A stretch of DNA of 43,331 bases from Halomonas sp. (GCF_020832045.1 NZ_JAFIFK010000004.1:1-43331), one strand, 5' to 3'; positions 24,840-32,976 are shown, numbered from the stretch's first letter. Numbers and translations: made by a program. The notes: generated from the sequence alone by a model not told the origin.

Positions 24840-24874
24840 CGCGCCGGGGTCGAAAGTCCCGGCGCGAGGTTTTT
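24840..24874 (+). terminator. terminator-like hairpin between permease and binding-protein genes
   Basis: A 9-bp perfect stem (CGCGCCGGG and CCCGGCGCG, 24840-24848 and 24858-24866) followed on the plus strand by AGG and five T. The T-run is on the plus strand, opposite to the operon, so it would stop antisense transcription; on the minus strand it is a stem preceded by an A-run and not followed by U. A role between permease and binding-protein genes is therefore uncertain. Confidence 0.45.
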
Positions 24875-24895
24875 CCAACGCCTGTTTGACGTTAT

Positions 24896-25627
24896 TCAGT
24901 TTCCACTCTGTGGCTTCAGGTGAGCCAGCAGCTTTTTCTCCAGGTAACGGAAAAAATAGAGAATGGCGAATGTCAGGCAGAGGTAGATCGCCGCGGCGAA
25001 CAGGAACGCCTCGAAGGGGGCATAGAAGCGCGCATAGACGAAGCGTGCTGCGCCAGTGATGTCCATCAGCGTGACGACGCTGGCGATGGCGCTGGCATGC
25101 AGCATGAAGATCACCTCGTTGCCGTAGGCCGGCAGGGCCCGGCGGAAGGCACTGGGCAGCACGATGCGTCGCATCATCAAGCTCTGTGACATGCCGTAGG
25201 CCCGCGCCGCCTCGATTTCGCCGCGCGAAGTGGCCTTGATGGCGCCGCGGAAGATCTCGGTGGTATAGGCCGCCGTGTTGAGCGTGAAAGCGATCAAGGC
25301 GGGGTAGAAGGCCTCGCGCAGGATCGGCCACAGGAACGTTTGCTGGATGCCGTCGAAGAACACCACGCCGTAGTAGATGATATAGAGCTGGATCAGCAGC
25401 GGCGTGCCGCGGAATACGTAGGTGTAAACGTAAATCGGCAGGCTGATCCAGCGATGTTTCGAACTGCGCCCGATAGCCAGCGGTACCGCCAGCACCAGGC
25501 CGACCACCAGCGACAGGAATACCAGCTGGGTGGTGGTGACCAGGCCATCCCAATAATAGGCGATGGTCTGGGGTGTGAAGATGCGGTTGTCGGCGAGCAG
25601 CTCGTTGAGCCAGGTCAGGTCGGTCAT
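24896..25627 (-). CDS. ABC transporter permease, polar amino acid type (HisM-like)
   Basis: A 243-residue inner-membrane permease of the polar amino acid family, about five helices. The typical FRGTPLLIQLYIIYYG block is at ~73-88, and the ATPase-contact EAA loop appears as EIEAARAYGMSQSLMMRRIVLPSAFRRALP at ~136-165. It starts one base after the stop of the other permease, so both subunits are coupled and should form the heterodimeric channel served by the ATPase at 26343. Substrate inferred from the binding proteins: basic amino acids. Confidence 0.92.
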   Translation of the reverse strand: MTDLTWLNELLADNRIFTPQTIAYYWDGLVTTTQLVFLSLVVGLVLAVPLAIGRSSKHRWISLPIYVYTYVFRGTPLLIQLYIIYYGVVFFDGIQQTFLWPILREAFYPALIAFTLNTAAYTTEIFRGAIKATSRGEIEAARAYGMSQSLMMRRIVLPSAFRRALPAYGNEVIFMLHASAIASVVTLMDITGAARFVYARFYAPFEAFLFAAAIYLCLTFAILYFFRYLEKKLLAHLKPQSGN

Positions 25628-25628
25628 G

Positions 25629-26330
25629 TCAGTGCCCTCCGAAGCCGACGTTGTAGCGCTTCTGGAGCCGGGCGAACATCCATTCCGACACGCTGGCGAT
25701 CAACAGATAGACCATGGCCACCGGGATCAGGAAGGTGAACGGTTCATGGGTGGCACGTGACGCCTCGGCGGCGACGCGCACCATGTCGGAGAGGCCGATC
25801 ACCGACACCAGTGCAGTGGTCTTTAGCAGCACCATCCAGTTGTTGGAGATGCCGGGCAGGGCGTGGCGCATCATCTGCGGAAAGCGGATGCGATAAAATA
25901 CCAGCAGGGGGCTCATGCCGTAGGCCTTGCCCGCTTCGATCTGACCATGTTCCACGGCCATGAAGGCACCGCGGAAGGTCTCGCCCATGTAGGCGCCGAA
26001 GATGAAGCCGATGGTGAGCACGCCGGCGGCGAAGGCATTTAGATTGATGTACCAGTCGAGCCCGGTGCGGTCGTAGATGGCATCGGTGGCGACGTTCAGC
26101 GCCATCTGGCCGCCAAAGAACAGCAGCATCATCAGCACCAGATCGGGAACGCCGCGAATCACCGTGGTGTAGAGCGTGGCTACCTTATGCAGCAGCCAGT
26201 TGCGCGACATCTTGGCGCTGGCGGTGAGTAGGCCCAGTATCAGAGCGAGAATCAGCGACAGCACGGCAAGCTGCAGCGTGACGCCGGCACCTTCTAGCAA
26301 CCGCGGGCCGTAACCGTGTAGATCGAGCAT
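25629..26330 (-). CDS. ABC transporter permease, polar amino acid type (HisQ-like)
   Basis: A 233-residue permease of the polar amino acid family with about five helices. The block TVIRGVPDLVLMMLLFFGGQ at ~55-74 resembles HisQ/ArtQ, and the EAA loop is QIEAGKAYGMSPLLVFYRIRFPQMMRHALP. It lies 12 bp after the ATPase gene and one base before the partner permease, giving the operon order ATPase, Q-like, M-like, binding proteins. Confidence 0.92.
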   Translation of the reverse strand: MLDLHGYGPRLLEGAGVTLQLAVLSLILALILGLLTASAKMSRNWLLHKVATLYTTVIRGVPDLVLMMLLFFGGQMALNVATDAIYDRTGLDWYINLNAFAAGVLTIGFIFGAYMGETFRGAFMAVEHGQIEAGKAYGMSPLLVFYRIRFPQMMRHALPGISNNWMVLLKTTALVSVIGLSDMVRVAAEASRATHEPFTFLIPVAMVYLLIASVSEWMFARLQKRYNVGFGGH

Positions 26331-26342
26331 GTCGATTTCCCC

Positions 26343-27113
26343 TCAGTACTTCGGCGCAAGGAACTGCTTGAGCCGCGGCGAGGTGGGGTTGACCAGCACG
26401 TCCTGGGGCGAGCCGGCCTCTTCGACAAGGCCTTGGTGCAAGTAGATGACCTGGCTCGAGACATCCCGGGCGAAGCCCATCTCATGAGTGACAACCACCA
26501 TGGTCCGGCCCTCTTCGGCCAGGTCGCGCATCACCTTGAGCACATCGCCCACCAGCTCCGGATCCAGCGCCGAAGTGGGCTCGTCGAAGAGCATCACTTC
26601 CGGGTCCATTGCCAGCGCTCTGGCAATGGCGCCGCGCTGCTGCTGGCCGCCGGACATCTGCGCCGGGTAGGCGTCGGCGCGGGCCGTCAGCCCCACTCGT
26701 TCGAGCAGAGCGCGGGCGTGTTCGACGGCCTCTTTCTTGGATTTGCCGAGCACGTGAACCGGAGCTTCGATAATGTTCTCGAGCAGCGTCATGTGCGCCC
26801 AAAGATTGAAGCTCTGGAATACCATCGATAGCTTGGCGCGCATACGCACCACCTGTTTCCAGTCGGCGGGCTCGCGACCATGCCGGGTCTGTTTGAAGTG
26901 GATCTGCTCGCCGTGCACGATCAGCTCACCTTCATCGGGCTGTTCGAGTAGATTCATGCAGCGCAGGAAGGTGCTCTTGCCGGAGCCGGAGGCTCCGATG
27001 AGCGTGATCACGTCACCCTTGCGCGCTTCGAGCGAGAGGCCCTTGAGAACTTCGGTTTCGCCGAAGCGCTTCTTTATGTTGCGCACTTCGAGTGGAATTG
27101 GGGTATCGGCCAT
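26343..27113 (-). CDS. amino acid ABC transporter ATP-binding protein (HisP-like)
   Basis: A 256-residue ABC ATPase of the polar amino acid family. Walker A GASGSGKS (~38-45), Q-loop in [11 protein letters not shown], signature [16 protein letters not shown], Walker B VMLFDEP and switch His in [13 protein letters not shown] are all intact. The insertion around [21 protein letters not shown] is a feature of HisP-type proteins and supports histidine/basic amino acid transport. First gene of the minus-strand operon to 21649. A likely extended -10 promoter (27189-27197) and a His/Arg-rich short ORF precede it. Confidence 0.92.
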   Translation of the reverse strand: MADTPIPLEVRNIKKRFGETEVLKGLSLEARKGDVITLIGASGSGKSTFLRCMNLLEQPDEGELIVHGEQIHFKQTRHGREPADWKQVVRMRAKLSMVFQSFNLWAHMTLLENIIEAPVHVLGKSKKEAVEHARALLERVGLTARADAYPAQMSGGQQQRGAIARALAMDPEVMLFDEPTSALDPELVGDVLKVMRDLAEEGRTMVVVTHEMGFARDVSSQVIYLHQGLVEEAGSPQDVLVNPTSPRLKQFLAPKY

Positions 27114-27188
27114 GGGACGGGCTCCAGGTCAGGACGGGTCGCCGCTAGCGACGGGCCGGTTCTATCGGCAGGCACGAAAAAAGGGGCG

Positions 27189-27197
27189 ATTCTAACA
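27189..27197 (-). promoter_or_regulatory. candidate extended -10 promoter of the ABC operon
   Basis: On the minus strand TGTTAGAAT fits the extended -10 pattern TG-n-TATAAT with one mismatch (TAGAAT). It is about 75 bp before the ATPase start. The -35 region at the right distance is poor, as is common with extended -10 promoters. It overlaps the last codons of the short ORF at 27192, so if this is the main promoter the short ORF would not be in the main transcript. Confidence 0.35.
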
Positions 27198-27275
27198 GGC
27201 CTGGAGGCTTTGGGCAGAGCGTTCGCGTTGCCGCGACATGGTTCGTGAGTCGATGTGATGGGTGTGACGATGCAT
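27192..27275 (-). CDS. His/Arg-rich short ORF, possible leader peptide
   Basis: A 27-residue frame from ATG at 27275 to TAG at 27192, beginning MHRHTHHIDSR, with a good ribosome site (CAGGAG, seven bases before the ATG). Four of its first seven residues are His and five of its 27 are Arg; His plus Arg make a third of the peptide. It lies 78 bp upstream of an ABC operon predicted to import basic amino acids. This layout resembles leader peptides that sense amino acid supply by ribosome stalling (hisL). No classical terminator hairpin with a U-run could be drawn between it and the ATPase gene, although a CCCC-T6 run follows the stop and a small GTCGC/GCGAC stem lies further on. Could also be a chance frame. 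Confidence 0.4.
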   Translation of the reverse strand: MHRHTHHIDSRTMSRQRERSAQSLQAC

Positions 27276-27346
27276 GGGAGACTCCTGATTATTGTTGTGA
27301 AACAGTCAATCTTGCGGTATTTCGGCTTGTCTCGGGCCGGCACGCC

Positions 27347-28384
27347 TCAATCGGGCGGCGTAGCCGGCCGGGCCAGCAGCGCGGCGCGGGAGCCGAGCTC
27401 CACCGCCGCGTTGGGAAACACCACGCTGAGCGGTTCGTCCCCGACGACGAAGTCCCCCGCCTCGGTATCCTCGGCGAGGCGTGTGCCGGGCGGAAACTCA
27501 GTGAAGTTGGGCGTGTCGTCGGCGAAGCACAGGCGAAAGTCGGCGGAATGACGCATCAGCTCATGGGCCACGCGGAAGAACTTCATGCGTGACGGGGCAG
27601 CGCCATTCGGTTCGCGGCCCTCCAGCAGGGCAGCGAGCAGCCGGGCCATGGGGGCCAGCGGAGCCAGATCGTTGTGGCCGAAGGGCAGCGCGCGCCCCAG
27701 CTCCAGGGTGAAGGCCTGGGCCTGATGGTAATGCTTGGAATAATGGGAAAAGGTCCAGCTGTGCTGATGTTGGTGCAGTACCGCTTGGATGTCCGCCGCG
27801 GCGAGCCAGTGCCACTGTTCGTGACGGGTCGTGACGGCGTCGGTATAGGGTTCTACCACGAAGCGTGGGAAGCGGCTGTCACGAATCGCCGTGTGCAGAT
27901 CGTAATGAAGCCGCTTGAGGTTGGGCTGGCGAGCGAAGAAGCCATCCACGACCGCCATCAGTTCTCGCGCGCGATCCGGCTCCATACCGGTCTCGTTCAG
28001 GTCGCGGCGAAACAGACGATTGAGGTTGGTGGTGACGAAACGCTTGGCCAGGCGAATCGCTTCCAGGTTGCCAAGCACGACAAGCACCGGCGCGCCAAGC
28101 GTCGACAGCCCCGCTTCGAGACGAGCCAGACACTCGCCCAGCAGCTCGATGGGGGCGGTCTCGTTGCCATGAATGCCTACGGAAAGGACGCAGGCTCGCG
28201 CTCCGTCGCGGACGACGTCGGGCGTCAGTTCGACAATACCCGCTGCATGCAAGGTATAGGTGCCGCCGGGAAGTACGCCGCCGCGCGTCTTGGGGGCGGC
28301 GTCTTCCAGGCTGAGTTCGATCCATTCCGACAGCATGGTGGGTCCGGGCGGTGGTGAATACGATGACAAATCCTTGGCCACCAT
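27347..28384 (-). CDS. astE: succinylglutamate desuccinylase (AstE)
   Basis: A 345-residue zinc hydrolase of the AstE/aspartoacylase family, last enzyme of the arginine succinyltransferase pathway: N-succinylglutamate to succinate plus glutamate in the cytosol. Zinc ligands H72 and E75 (GIHGNETAPIE) and H164 (DLHTAIR) and general base E228 (FTLELG) are present. A start at 28336 (MLSEWIELSL) would align better with known AstE N-termini; neither start has a strong ribosome site, so the longer form is kept with that doubt. The other ast genes are not in the window. Its position just upstream of a basic-amino-acid importer suggests linked arginine use. Confidence 0.9.
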   Translation of the reverse strand: MVAKDLSSYSPPPGPTMLSEWIELSLEDAAPKTRGGVLPGGTYTLHAAGIVELTPDVVRDGARACVLSVGIHGNETAPIELLGECLARLEAGLSTLGAPVLVVLGNLEAIRLAKRFVTTNLNRLFRRDLNETGMEPDRARELMAVVDGFFARQPNLKRLHYDLHTAIRDSRFPRFVVEPYTDAVTTRHEQWHWLAAADIQAVLHQHQHSWTFSHYSKHYHQAQAFTLELGRALPFGHNDLAPLAPMARLLAALLEGREPNGAAPSRMKFFRVAHELMRHSADFRLCFADDTPNFTEFPPGTRLAEDTEAGDFVVGDEPLSVVFPNAAVELGSRAALLARPATPPD

Positions 28385-28457
28385 CCTGTGACCAAGGTGA
28401 TATCACAAGCCCCCGGGTCGGGCTGGTGAAAGCTCGGGTGCGATATTGAAACTGGCC

Positions 28458-29003
28458 TCAACGCCAACGTTCACAGCGCTCGCCCTGCTCGACCCGAAGG
28501 AACTCGTTCACTGGAAAGGCCATGCGCTCGGCACGCTCGACCAGGTTGGCGTGGAGGTCGGGGTCGAGCTCAGGTTCGCGAGACAGTATCCATAAATAGT
28601 CTCTGCTGGGGCCCGCCACCAGTGCCCAGCCATAGTCGTCATCCAAAGCGAGAACGTTATAGCCGCTATAAAAGGGGCCAAAGAAGCTCACCTTGAGGTG
28701 CCCGACGCTCTCGTCTCTGACGAAATAGGCGCGGCCTTCGGCTTCGTCCACTTCGCCCGTCTCCAGATTGACGCCGCGATTGACCACGCGCACTCCGCCA
28801 TCCTCCCGCATAGTGTACTCGGCGGTGACGCAGTCCAGGCCGCGTTCGAAGGAGTGATCGAAGCGGGCGATCTCGTACCATTGGCCCAGGTAGCGCTCCA
28901 GTTCGAAGCCAGACACCGGCTGCGTGCCCTTGGGGGAGCCGGTACAGGCAACCAACAGCAGGCAGCCGATGAGGGGAGCGGTCCTGCCAATAAATTTACT
29001 CAT
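28458..29003 (-). CDS. blc: bacterial lipocalin, outer-membrane lipoprotein (Blc)
   Basis: A 181-residue lipocalin with a lipoprotein signal (LLVAC, lipidated Cys20), so membrane-anchored. The lipocalin GxW block is YLGQWYEIARFDHSFERG (38-55), followed by the strands TAEYTMREDGGVRVVNRG and YNVLALDDDYGWALVAGPSRDYLWILSR typical of Blc. Family members bind fatty acids or lysophospholipids and are often stress-induced. Acidic composition fits a halophile envelope protein. It diverges from the methyltransferase at 29101 with about 100 bp between them. Confidence 0.93.
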   Translation of the reverse strand: MSKFIGRTAPLIGCLLLVACTGSPKGTQPVSGFELERYLGQWYEIARFDHSFERGLDCVTAEYTMREDGGVRVVNRGVNLETGEVDEAEGRAYFVRDESVGHLKVSFFGPFYSGYNVLALDDDYGWALVAGPSRDYLWILSREPELDPDLHANLVERAERMAFPVNEFLRVEQGERCERWR

Positions 29004-29100
29004 GCTGTCTCCGACATGGGTGACGACCTTTGGCCAATGGGGGCGGGCGCGAACGCAGCCTAAGCTGGCATTCTCTCATTTTGACGGCGAGGAGCCCGCC

Positions 29101-30000
29101 ATGCCACCCGCTAACACCGATGACACGCAAGACCATTCCCGGCGACTGACTGAGCATTACGATGCGGCAAGCGCACTTGAGGGGCGCGACCTGATGGCCA
29201 GATTGCGCGAAGCGTTTCAGAGCGCCGGATGCGACCCCGAGCATTTGAGTGTCGATGATGTGGCTGGGATCGACCAGCTCCATCTGGGTGGGCGCAGTGC
29301 CAGCCGTTGCCTGGCGACCCTGGGAGGACTGCAGGGCGGCGAACGCGTGCTCGATGTCGGCTGTGGCACTGGCGGGGCCAGCCGCCTGCTTGCCGCTGAA
29401 TACGGCTGTCAGGTGATTGGGGTCGACATCACGGCGGCCTTCGTCGAGGTAGCGACCTGGCTGAGCAGGGCGACCGGCCTGGCCGAGCGCACTCAGTTCA
29501 TTTGCGCCGACGCCGCCAGCGTTCCGTTGGGCGAGGCTAGCTGCGACGTCGTGTGGTGCCAGCACGCGTTGATGAACATGCCGCATGTGCCGAAAGTATT
29601 GGCGGAGTGGCAGCGACTGCTGGCGCCCGGTGGGAGAGTGCTGCTTCACGAGGTCGTGGCAGGCGATAACCCGGAGCCGCTTTCCCTGCCCGTTCCTTGG
29701 GCGCGAACGGTCGCCACCAGCCATCTTCGCAGTCGCGAACAGCTCGAACGTGCCATGGCGCTGTGCGGCTTCGAAGCGCGGCGAATCACCGACGTGACCG
29801 ATACGGCATTGGCCTGGCGGCAGGCTCATGGCCAGCGTGAGAATGCCCCGAACGTAACGCCTGTGGAGACGCCCCAACTGCCCGGCCCGGCACTGATATT
29901 CGGCGCGGATTTCGTCCGTATGGGACGCAACCTGCGTGACAATCTCGCGATGGGCAAGGTGCGGGTGCTGCAGGGAGAGTGGCAGAGTCTGCGCGATTAG
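29101..30000 (+). CDS. SAM-dependent class-I methyltransferase
   Basis: A 299-residue class-I methyltransferase. SAM-binding motif I is RVLDVGCGTGGASRLL, followed by an acidic residue at the end of strand 2 (VIGVDIT) and a later WCQHALMNMPHVPKVLAEWQRLLAPGG block. It resembles methyltransferase type 11 / sarcosine-dimethylglycine methyltransferase-like proteins, which in halophiles can make glycine betaine, but the match is only by general layout and no partner gene is here. GAGGAG lies before the ATG; a longer upstream frame overlaps the lipocalin and is not supported. A bidirectional terminator follows. Confidence 0.78.
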   Translation: MPPANTDDTQDHSRRLTEHYDAASALEGRDLMARLREAFQSAGCDPEHLSVDDVAGIDQLHLGGRSASRCLATLGGLQGGERVLDVGCGTGGASRLLAAEYGCQVIGVDITAAFVEVATWLSRATGLAERTQFICADAASVPLGEASCDVVWCQHALMNMPHVPKVLAEWQRLLAPGGRVLLHEVVAGDNPEPLSLPVPWARTVATSHLRSREQLERAMALCGFEARRITDVTDTALAWRQAHGQRENAPNVTPVETPQLPGPALIFGADFVRMGRNLRDNLAMGKVRVLQGEWQSLRD

Positions 30001-30021
30001 GAGCGGCTCTCGCGCGCATGA

Positions 30022-30048
30022 AAAAGGCACGGACAAGCCGTGCCTTTT
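30022..30048. terminator. bidirectional Rho-independent terminator
   Basis: An 11-bp perfect stem, AAAAGGCACGG and CCGTGCCTTTT, with a 5-base loop. It has a T-run on the plus strand (after the methyltransferase) and, by symmetry, one on the minus strand (after the PRC-barrel gene). It lies between two convergent genes, 22 bp and 33 bp from their stops. Confidence 0.88.
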
Positions 30049-30080
30049 CGTTGGGCGGTTAGCCGCAAGCTCGAGTTCGA

Positions 30081-30926
30081 TCAGTCCACGCGAATGATTT
30101 CGATCTGCTCGTCACCGTCGAGCTCTTCGTAGTCGTCGTCATCGAACTCATCGGTAGAGCGTTCACCGCTCTGCGACTGCAATACGACCTCACCTTCGGA
30201 GCGAATCTCCAGATTCTCGATCGGATAGGCCATTTCATCCTCGCCGAAGCCGAGGAAGCCACCTTCCGTCACGATCACGTAGGTATCTTGGCTTTCGATA
30301 TGACGCACTACGCGATCGATATCGCCGAGCTCTTCGCCATCCTGGTTGACCACATCGCGGTTTTCCAGCTCGCTGACTTCGATGCTTTCGCGATTGGCTT
30401 GATCCTGGCCACCTTCATCACGCTGGTCGTCGGCGTCCTCATCGTCCGCTTGACGAATCTCGGCGCTGGCATCCTCGGCCTCTTCGACCTGGACGTCCGC
30501 TTCACCTTCCTGCTCGATGGTCACATTGGGCTCGGCCTGATCCACTTGTACATCGGGCTCGGGCTGCTCAATGGTCACATCGGGAGCTTGCTGTTCCACC
30601 GTGACTTCGGGCGGTTCCTGCTCGACTTCGATCTCGGCCGGCTCCTGGTCGACCTGAACGTCGGTCTCGCCTGCCTGAACGTTGGCCGTGGCATTGTCGT
30701 CGGCATCGTTATCCAAGCCGTCGTCATTGCCGTTGTCGTCGTCACCATAAGGCTGCTGGCCTTGGCCCTGCGGATCGAAGCCGGTTTCGCCGGGTTCGCC
30801 CGCTCGTTCTTGCTCTTCGACGCCTTGCTGCTCGCCCAGCTGTGCCTCTTCTTCCTGGGCCATGACGCCGTAGCTGAGACCTGTGCTCAGGGCGCCTACT
30901 GCGATAGCGATTGCTGTCCTTTTCAT
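30081..30926 (-). CDS. exported acidic repeat protein with PRC-barrel-like domain
   Basis: A 281-residue, strongly acidic exported protein. Residues 1-23 are a Sec signal peptide (cut after VMAQ region). Residues 24-85 are low-complexity Glu/Gln/Asp. Residues ~88-149 carry about seven nine-residue repeats of the form P-x-V-x-(V/I)-(E/D)-Q-x-x. Residues ~182-245 look like a PRC-barrel (VSELENRDVVNQDGEELGDIDRVV, then GFLGFGEDEMAYPIENLEI), and the tail is again acidic. PRC-barrel domains bind partners in several systems; here a periplasmic role in envelope or osmotic adaptation is only a guess. AAAGGAGG gives a strong ribosome site. A terminator is shared with the convergent methyltransferase. 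Confidence 0.82.
   Translation of the reverse strand: MKRTAIAIAVGALSTGLSYGVMAQEEEAQLGEQQGVEEQERAGEPGETGFDPQGQGQQPYGDDDNGNDDGLDNDADDNATANVQAGETDVQVDQEPAEIEVEQEPPEVTVEQQAPDVTIEQPEPDVQVDQAEPNVTIEQEGEADVQVEEAEDASAEIRQADDEDADDQRDEGGQDQANRESIEVSELENRDVVNQDGEELGDIDRVVRHIESQDTYVIVTEGGFLGFGEDEMAYPIENLEIRSEGEVVLQSQSGERSTDEFDDDDYEELDGDEQIEIIRVD
30477..30668 (-). repeat. 27-bp coding repeats (nine-residue units)
   Basis: DNA encoding residues 87-150 of the acidic protein, made of about seven diverged 27-bp units. Example units are PEVTVEQQA, PDVTIEQPE, PDVQVDQAE and PNVTIEQEG. The regular alternation of Val/Ile with acidic residues would suit beta-strands. Confidence 0.7.
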
Positions 30927-31134
30927 GCCGTTCCTCCTTTAATTACGCGTTGCCCTTACGAGCTTGCACTTTCAGGCTAGACGAAGAATCCGCTTCGTAG
31001 GTTGCTGCTTACTCATTGATAACAAAACCCATTCATTTGGTAACGCTGAAGGGCTTTTCGTTTCTTTTTGGAGGGCTCGGGCGCAACGCGAGGGGCAGCC
31101 GCTGCGATACAGGCTGTCAGTCGCGGTTGGCGAG

Positions 31135-31165
31135 CACAAGCCAGCCCACTGTCGGCCGGCTTGTG
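31135..31165 (-). other. hairpin downstream of the SQR operon
   Basis: An 8-bp stem, CACAAGCC and GGCTTGTG, with additional pairing AGCC/GGCC inside, 16 bp after the stop of the small membrane protein gene. No U-tract follows on the minus strand, so it is only a weak terminator candidate. Confidence 0.4.
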
Positions 31166-31180
31166 GTATAGGAGGGCGGA

Positions 31181-31528
31181 TCAGGCGTATCTTGGCGACT
31201 TGCCTTGTAGTAGATAGCTGAGCGGATGCAGCAGCAACCAGGTAACTGCCGTCAGCCCGATGAGTGCGCCGACGAGCGCGATCCAGTCGAAAACGCTGGC
31301 GACATAAGCCAAGCGTGAATGGGTGAAAAGCGGAATCCACCACAGGCCGGAAAGGCCCACCGCAATTGCGGCCAGGTTGGCCGCCAGGCAGCGGTAGCCG
31401 AGGATACGGTAGCCACGCAGGTGGGCCAGCCCTTGCACGGCCACCAGCAATACTACGCCGACTGCTATCGGCCACAGGAAGGGGGCCAGGGCGAACCACA
31501 GGACGGTCAGAGCGCCAGTAATGGTCAT
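31181..31528 (-). CDS. small integral membrane protein, unknown function
   Basis: A 115-residue protein with four hydrophobic helices (around 6-32, 45-65, 72-90 and 86-108) and short charged ends. No cofactor motif or conserved Cys is visible. It begins 12 bp after the SQR-like gene on the same strand, so the two are almost certainly one operon. A role as membrane anchor or quinone-side partner of that exported flavoprotein is plausible but not shown. I do not recognise the family with certainty. Confidence 0.7.
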   Translation of the reverse strand: MTITGALTVLWFALAPFLWPIAVGVVLLVAVQGLAHLRGYRILGYRCLAANLAAIAVGLSGLWWIPLFTHSRLAYVASVFDWIALVGALIGLTAVTWLLLHPLSYLLQGKSPRYA

Positions 31529-31540
31529 GTCGATATCTCC

Positions 31541-32935
31541 TTAGGCCTGGCCTTCCAGCACCGCGTAGTAGGCGGGCTGCAGCATGCGATCCTTCATGAC
31601 CCACGCGACCCAGGATTCATCCTTGGGATCGATGAAGGAGAAGGAGGGCAGGAAGGCGAAATTGTCGTCGTAACCGAACTCCACCAGCATCGCCTTGCCG
31701 ATGCCTGTGATCATCGGACAGGAGGTGTAGCCGTTGTGGCGGCGCGGTAGCGCCTGGCCCTGCATCTGCGCCAGCAAGTTGGCCTCGACCACCGGGGCCT
31801 GAGCCTTGACGCTGGCCGCCGTCTTGTTGATCGGGGCGCCGATCACGTCGCCGATACCGAACACTTCGGGGTAGCGGTTGTGCTGCATGGTGTGGATGTC
31901 CACGTCCAGCCACTCGCCTCTAAAGGGACCGTCCTGGGCGATCAGGTTGCTTGCCTTGATGAAGTCCGGTGCGCTCATAGGCGGTACCACGTGGATGAAG
32001 TCGTAGTCGGTCACTACCCGACGCTCGCCCTCACGGGAGAACTCCGATTCGCGCAGCTGATGGTGTGAGGTGAACTCGCTGTCGGGGCCGACGAAGGTGA
32101 ACTCGACCTCACGCGCCTGAGGATCGATGGCGGAAAGCCGGTATTGGTGGCGGCGGGTCACCCCCTGCGCGTCGAAGCGCTGTTTGACGAAGTCGTTGAT
32201 GTAGGGCTGGGTGAAGAGACCGAGCCCCGGTGCGATGAATTCCATCTGGAAGGCATCGCGTCGTCCGCTTGCCTCGAGACGGGAGAGGGTGGTGAAGGTC
32301 ATTTTGAGCGGGGCGCCGGCGCATTTCACCGGGGTCGGGGCTGCCGTGAAGATGCCCTTGCCGCTGCCTTGGGCGATCCAGGCGTCAATGGCATTACGGG
32401 TGCGGGCGGCGCCCTCGATGCTGGCATAGACGCTGCCGATGCCGTGGCTGCCGACCAGCTCGGGCGACATGCCGTCGATCAGGTGGTAGTTGAGCTGCAG
32501 ACCGGTGGCGACGATCAGATAGTCATAATCGAGCAGAGAGCCATCTCCCAGTTCCACCTGGCGATTGGCGGCGTCGATGCCGGCGGCGGGCTGGCGCACC
32601 CAGTCGACCCCTTTCGGCACGAAGTGGGCGTTTGGCCGCATGGTCTTTTCTGGGTGCCAGACGCCCGAGGCTACCAGGGTCCAGCCGGGCTGGTAGTGGT
32701 GTACCTCGCGGGGCTCGACCAGGCTGATGCGGGCTCCGTCCAGACGGCGCGACAGCCTGTTGGCCATGGCCATGCCACCGGCGCCGCCACCAAGGATGAC
32801 GACTCGGGCATTGGTGGAGAGTGTGCGGGCCTGGAGGCCCGTTGCATAGAGCAGTCCGGCTGCACTGGCGCCAGCGCCATATTTCAGGAACTGGCGGCGA
32901 TTCAGCCGGGAAGAGTCGGAATCGTGTCGGGACAT
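31541..32935 (-). CDS. sulfide:quinone oxidoreductase-like flavoprotein, Tat-exported
   Basis: A 464-residue FAD protein of the SQR/flavocytochrome c sulfide dehydrogenase type. A twin-arginine signal (LNRRQFLKYG, RR at 13-14) exports it. The FAD fold starts at VVILGGGAGGMAMANRL, and YDYLIVATGLQLNY and PEVFGIGDV are the other FAD blocks. Two Cys, C205 (PVKCAGAPLK) and C406 (GYTSCPMI), match the redox-active pair of SQR. It should oxidise sulfide or polysulfide in the periplasm and pass electrons to quinone or cytochrome. Tat export differs from classical cytosol-facing SQR. It is paired with a small membrane protein and preceded by a perfect AT-rich palindrome. Confidence 0.87.
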   Translation of the reverse strand: MSRHDSDSSRLNRRQFLKYGAGASAAGLLYATGLQARTLSTNARVVILGGGAGGMAMANRLSRRLDGARISLVEPREVHHYQPGWTLVASGVWHPEKTMRPNAHFVPKGVDWVRQPAAGIDAANRQVELGDGSLLDYDYLIVATGLQLNYHLIDGMSPELVGSHGIGSVYASIEGAARTRNAIDAWIAQGSGKGIFTAAPTPVKCAGAPLKMTFTTLSRLEASGRRDAFQMEFIAPGLGLFTQPYINDFVKQRFDAQGVTRRHQYRLSAIDPQAREVEFTFVGPDSEFTSHHQLRESEFSREGERRVVTDYDFIHVVPPMSAPDFIKASNLIAQDGPFRGEWLDVDIHTMQHNRYPEVFGIGDVIGAPINKTAASVKAQAPVVEANLLAQMQGQALPRRHNGYTSCPMITGIGKAMLVEFGYDDNFAFLPSFSFIDPKDESWVAWVMKDRMLQPAYYAVLEGQA

Positions 32936-32976
32936 GGGAGGCGAGTCTCCTGCGAGATAGGTCTGATATGTTTGTT

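Noticed and set aside
27114..27346. A full attenuator terminator between the His-rich frame and the ATPase gene
   Set aside because: The T-run after CCCC has no stable stem directly before it, so I could not draw a classical terminator; only the leader-like frame is reported.
28397..28406. GTGATATCAC palindrome upstream of astE
   Set aside because: Only 10 bp and short palindromes of this size occur by chance; no further support as an operator.
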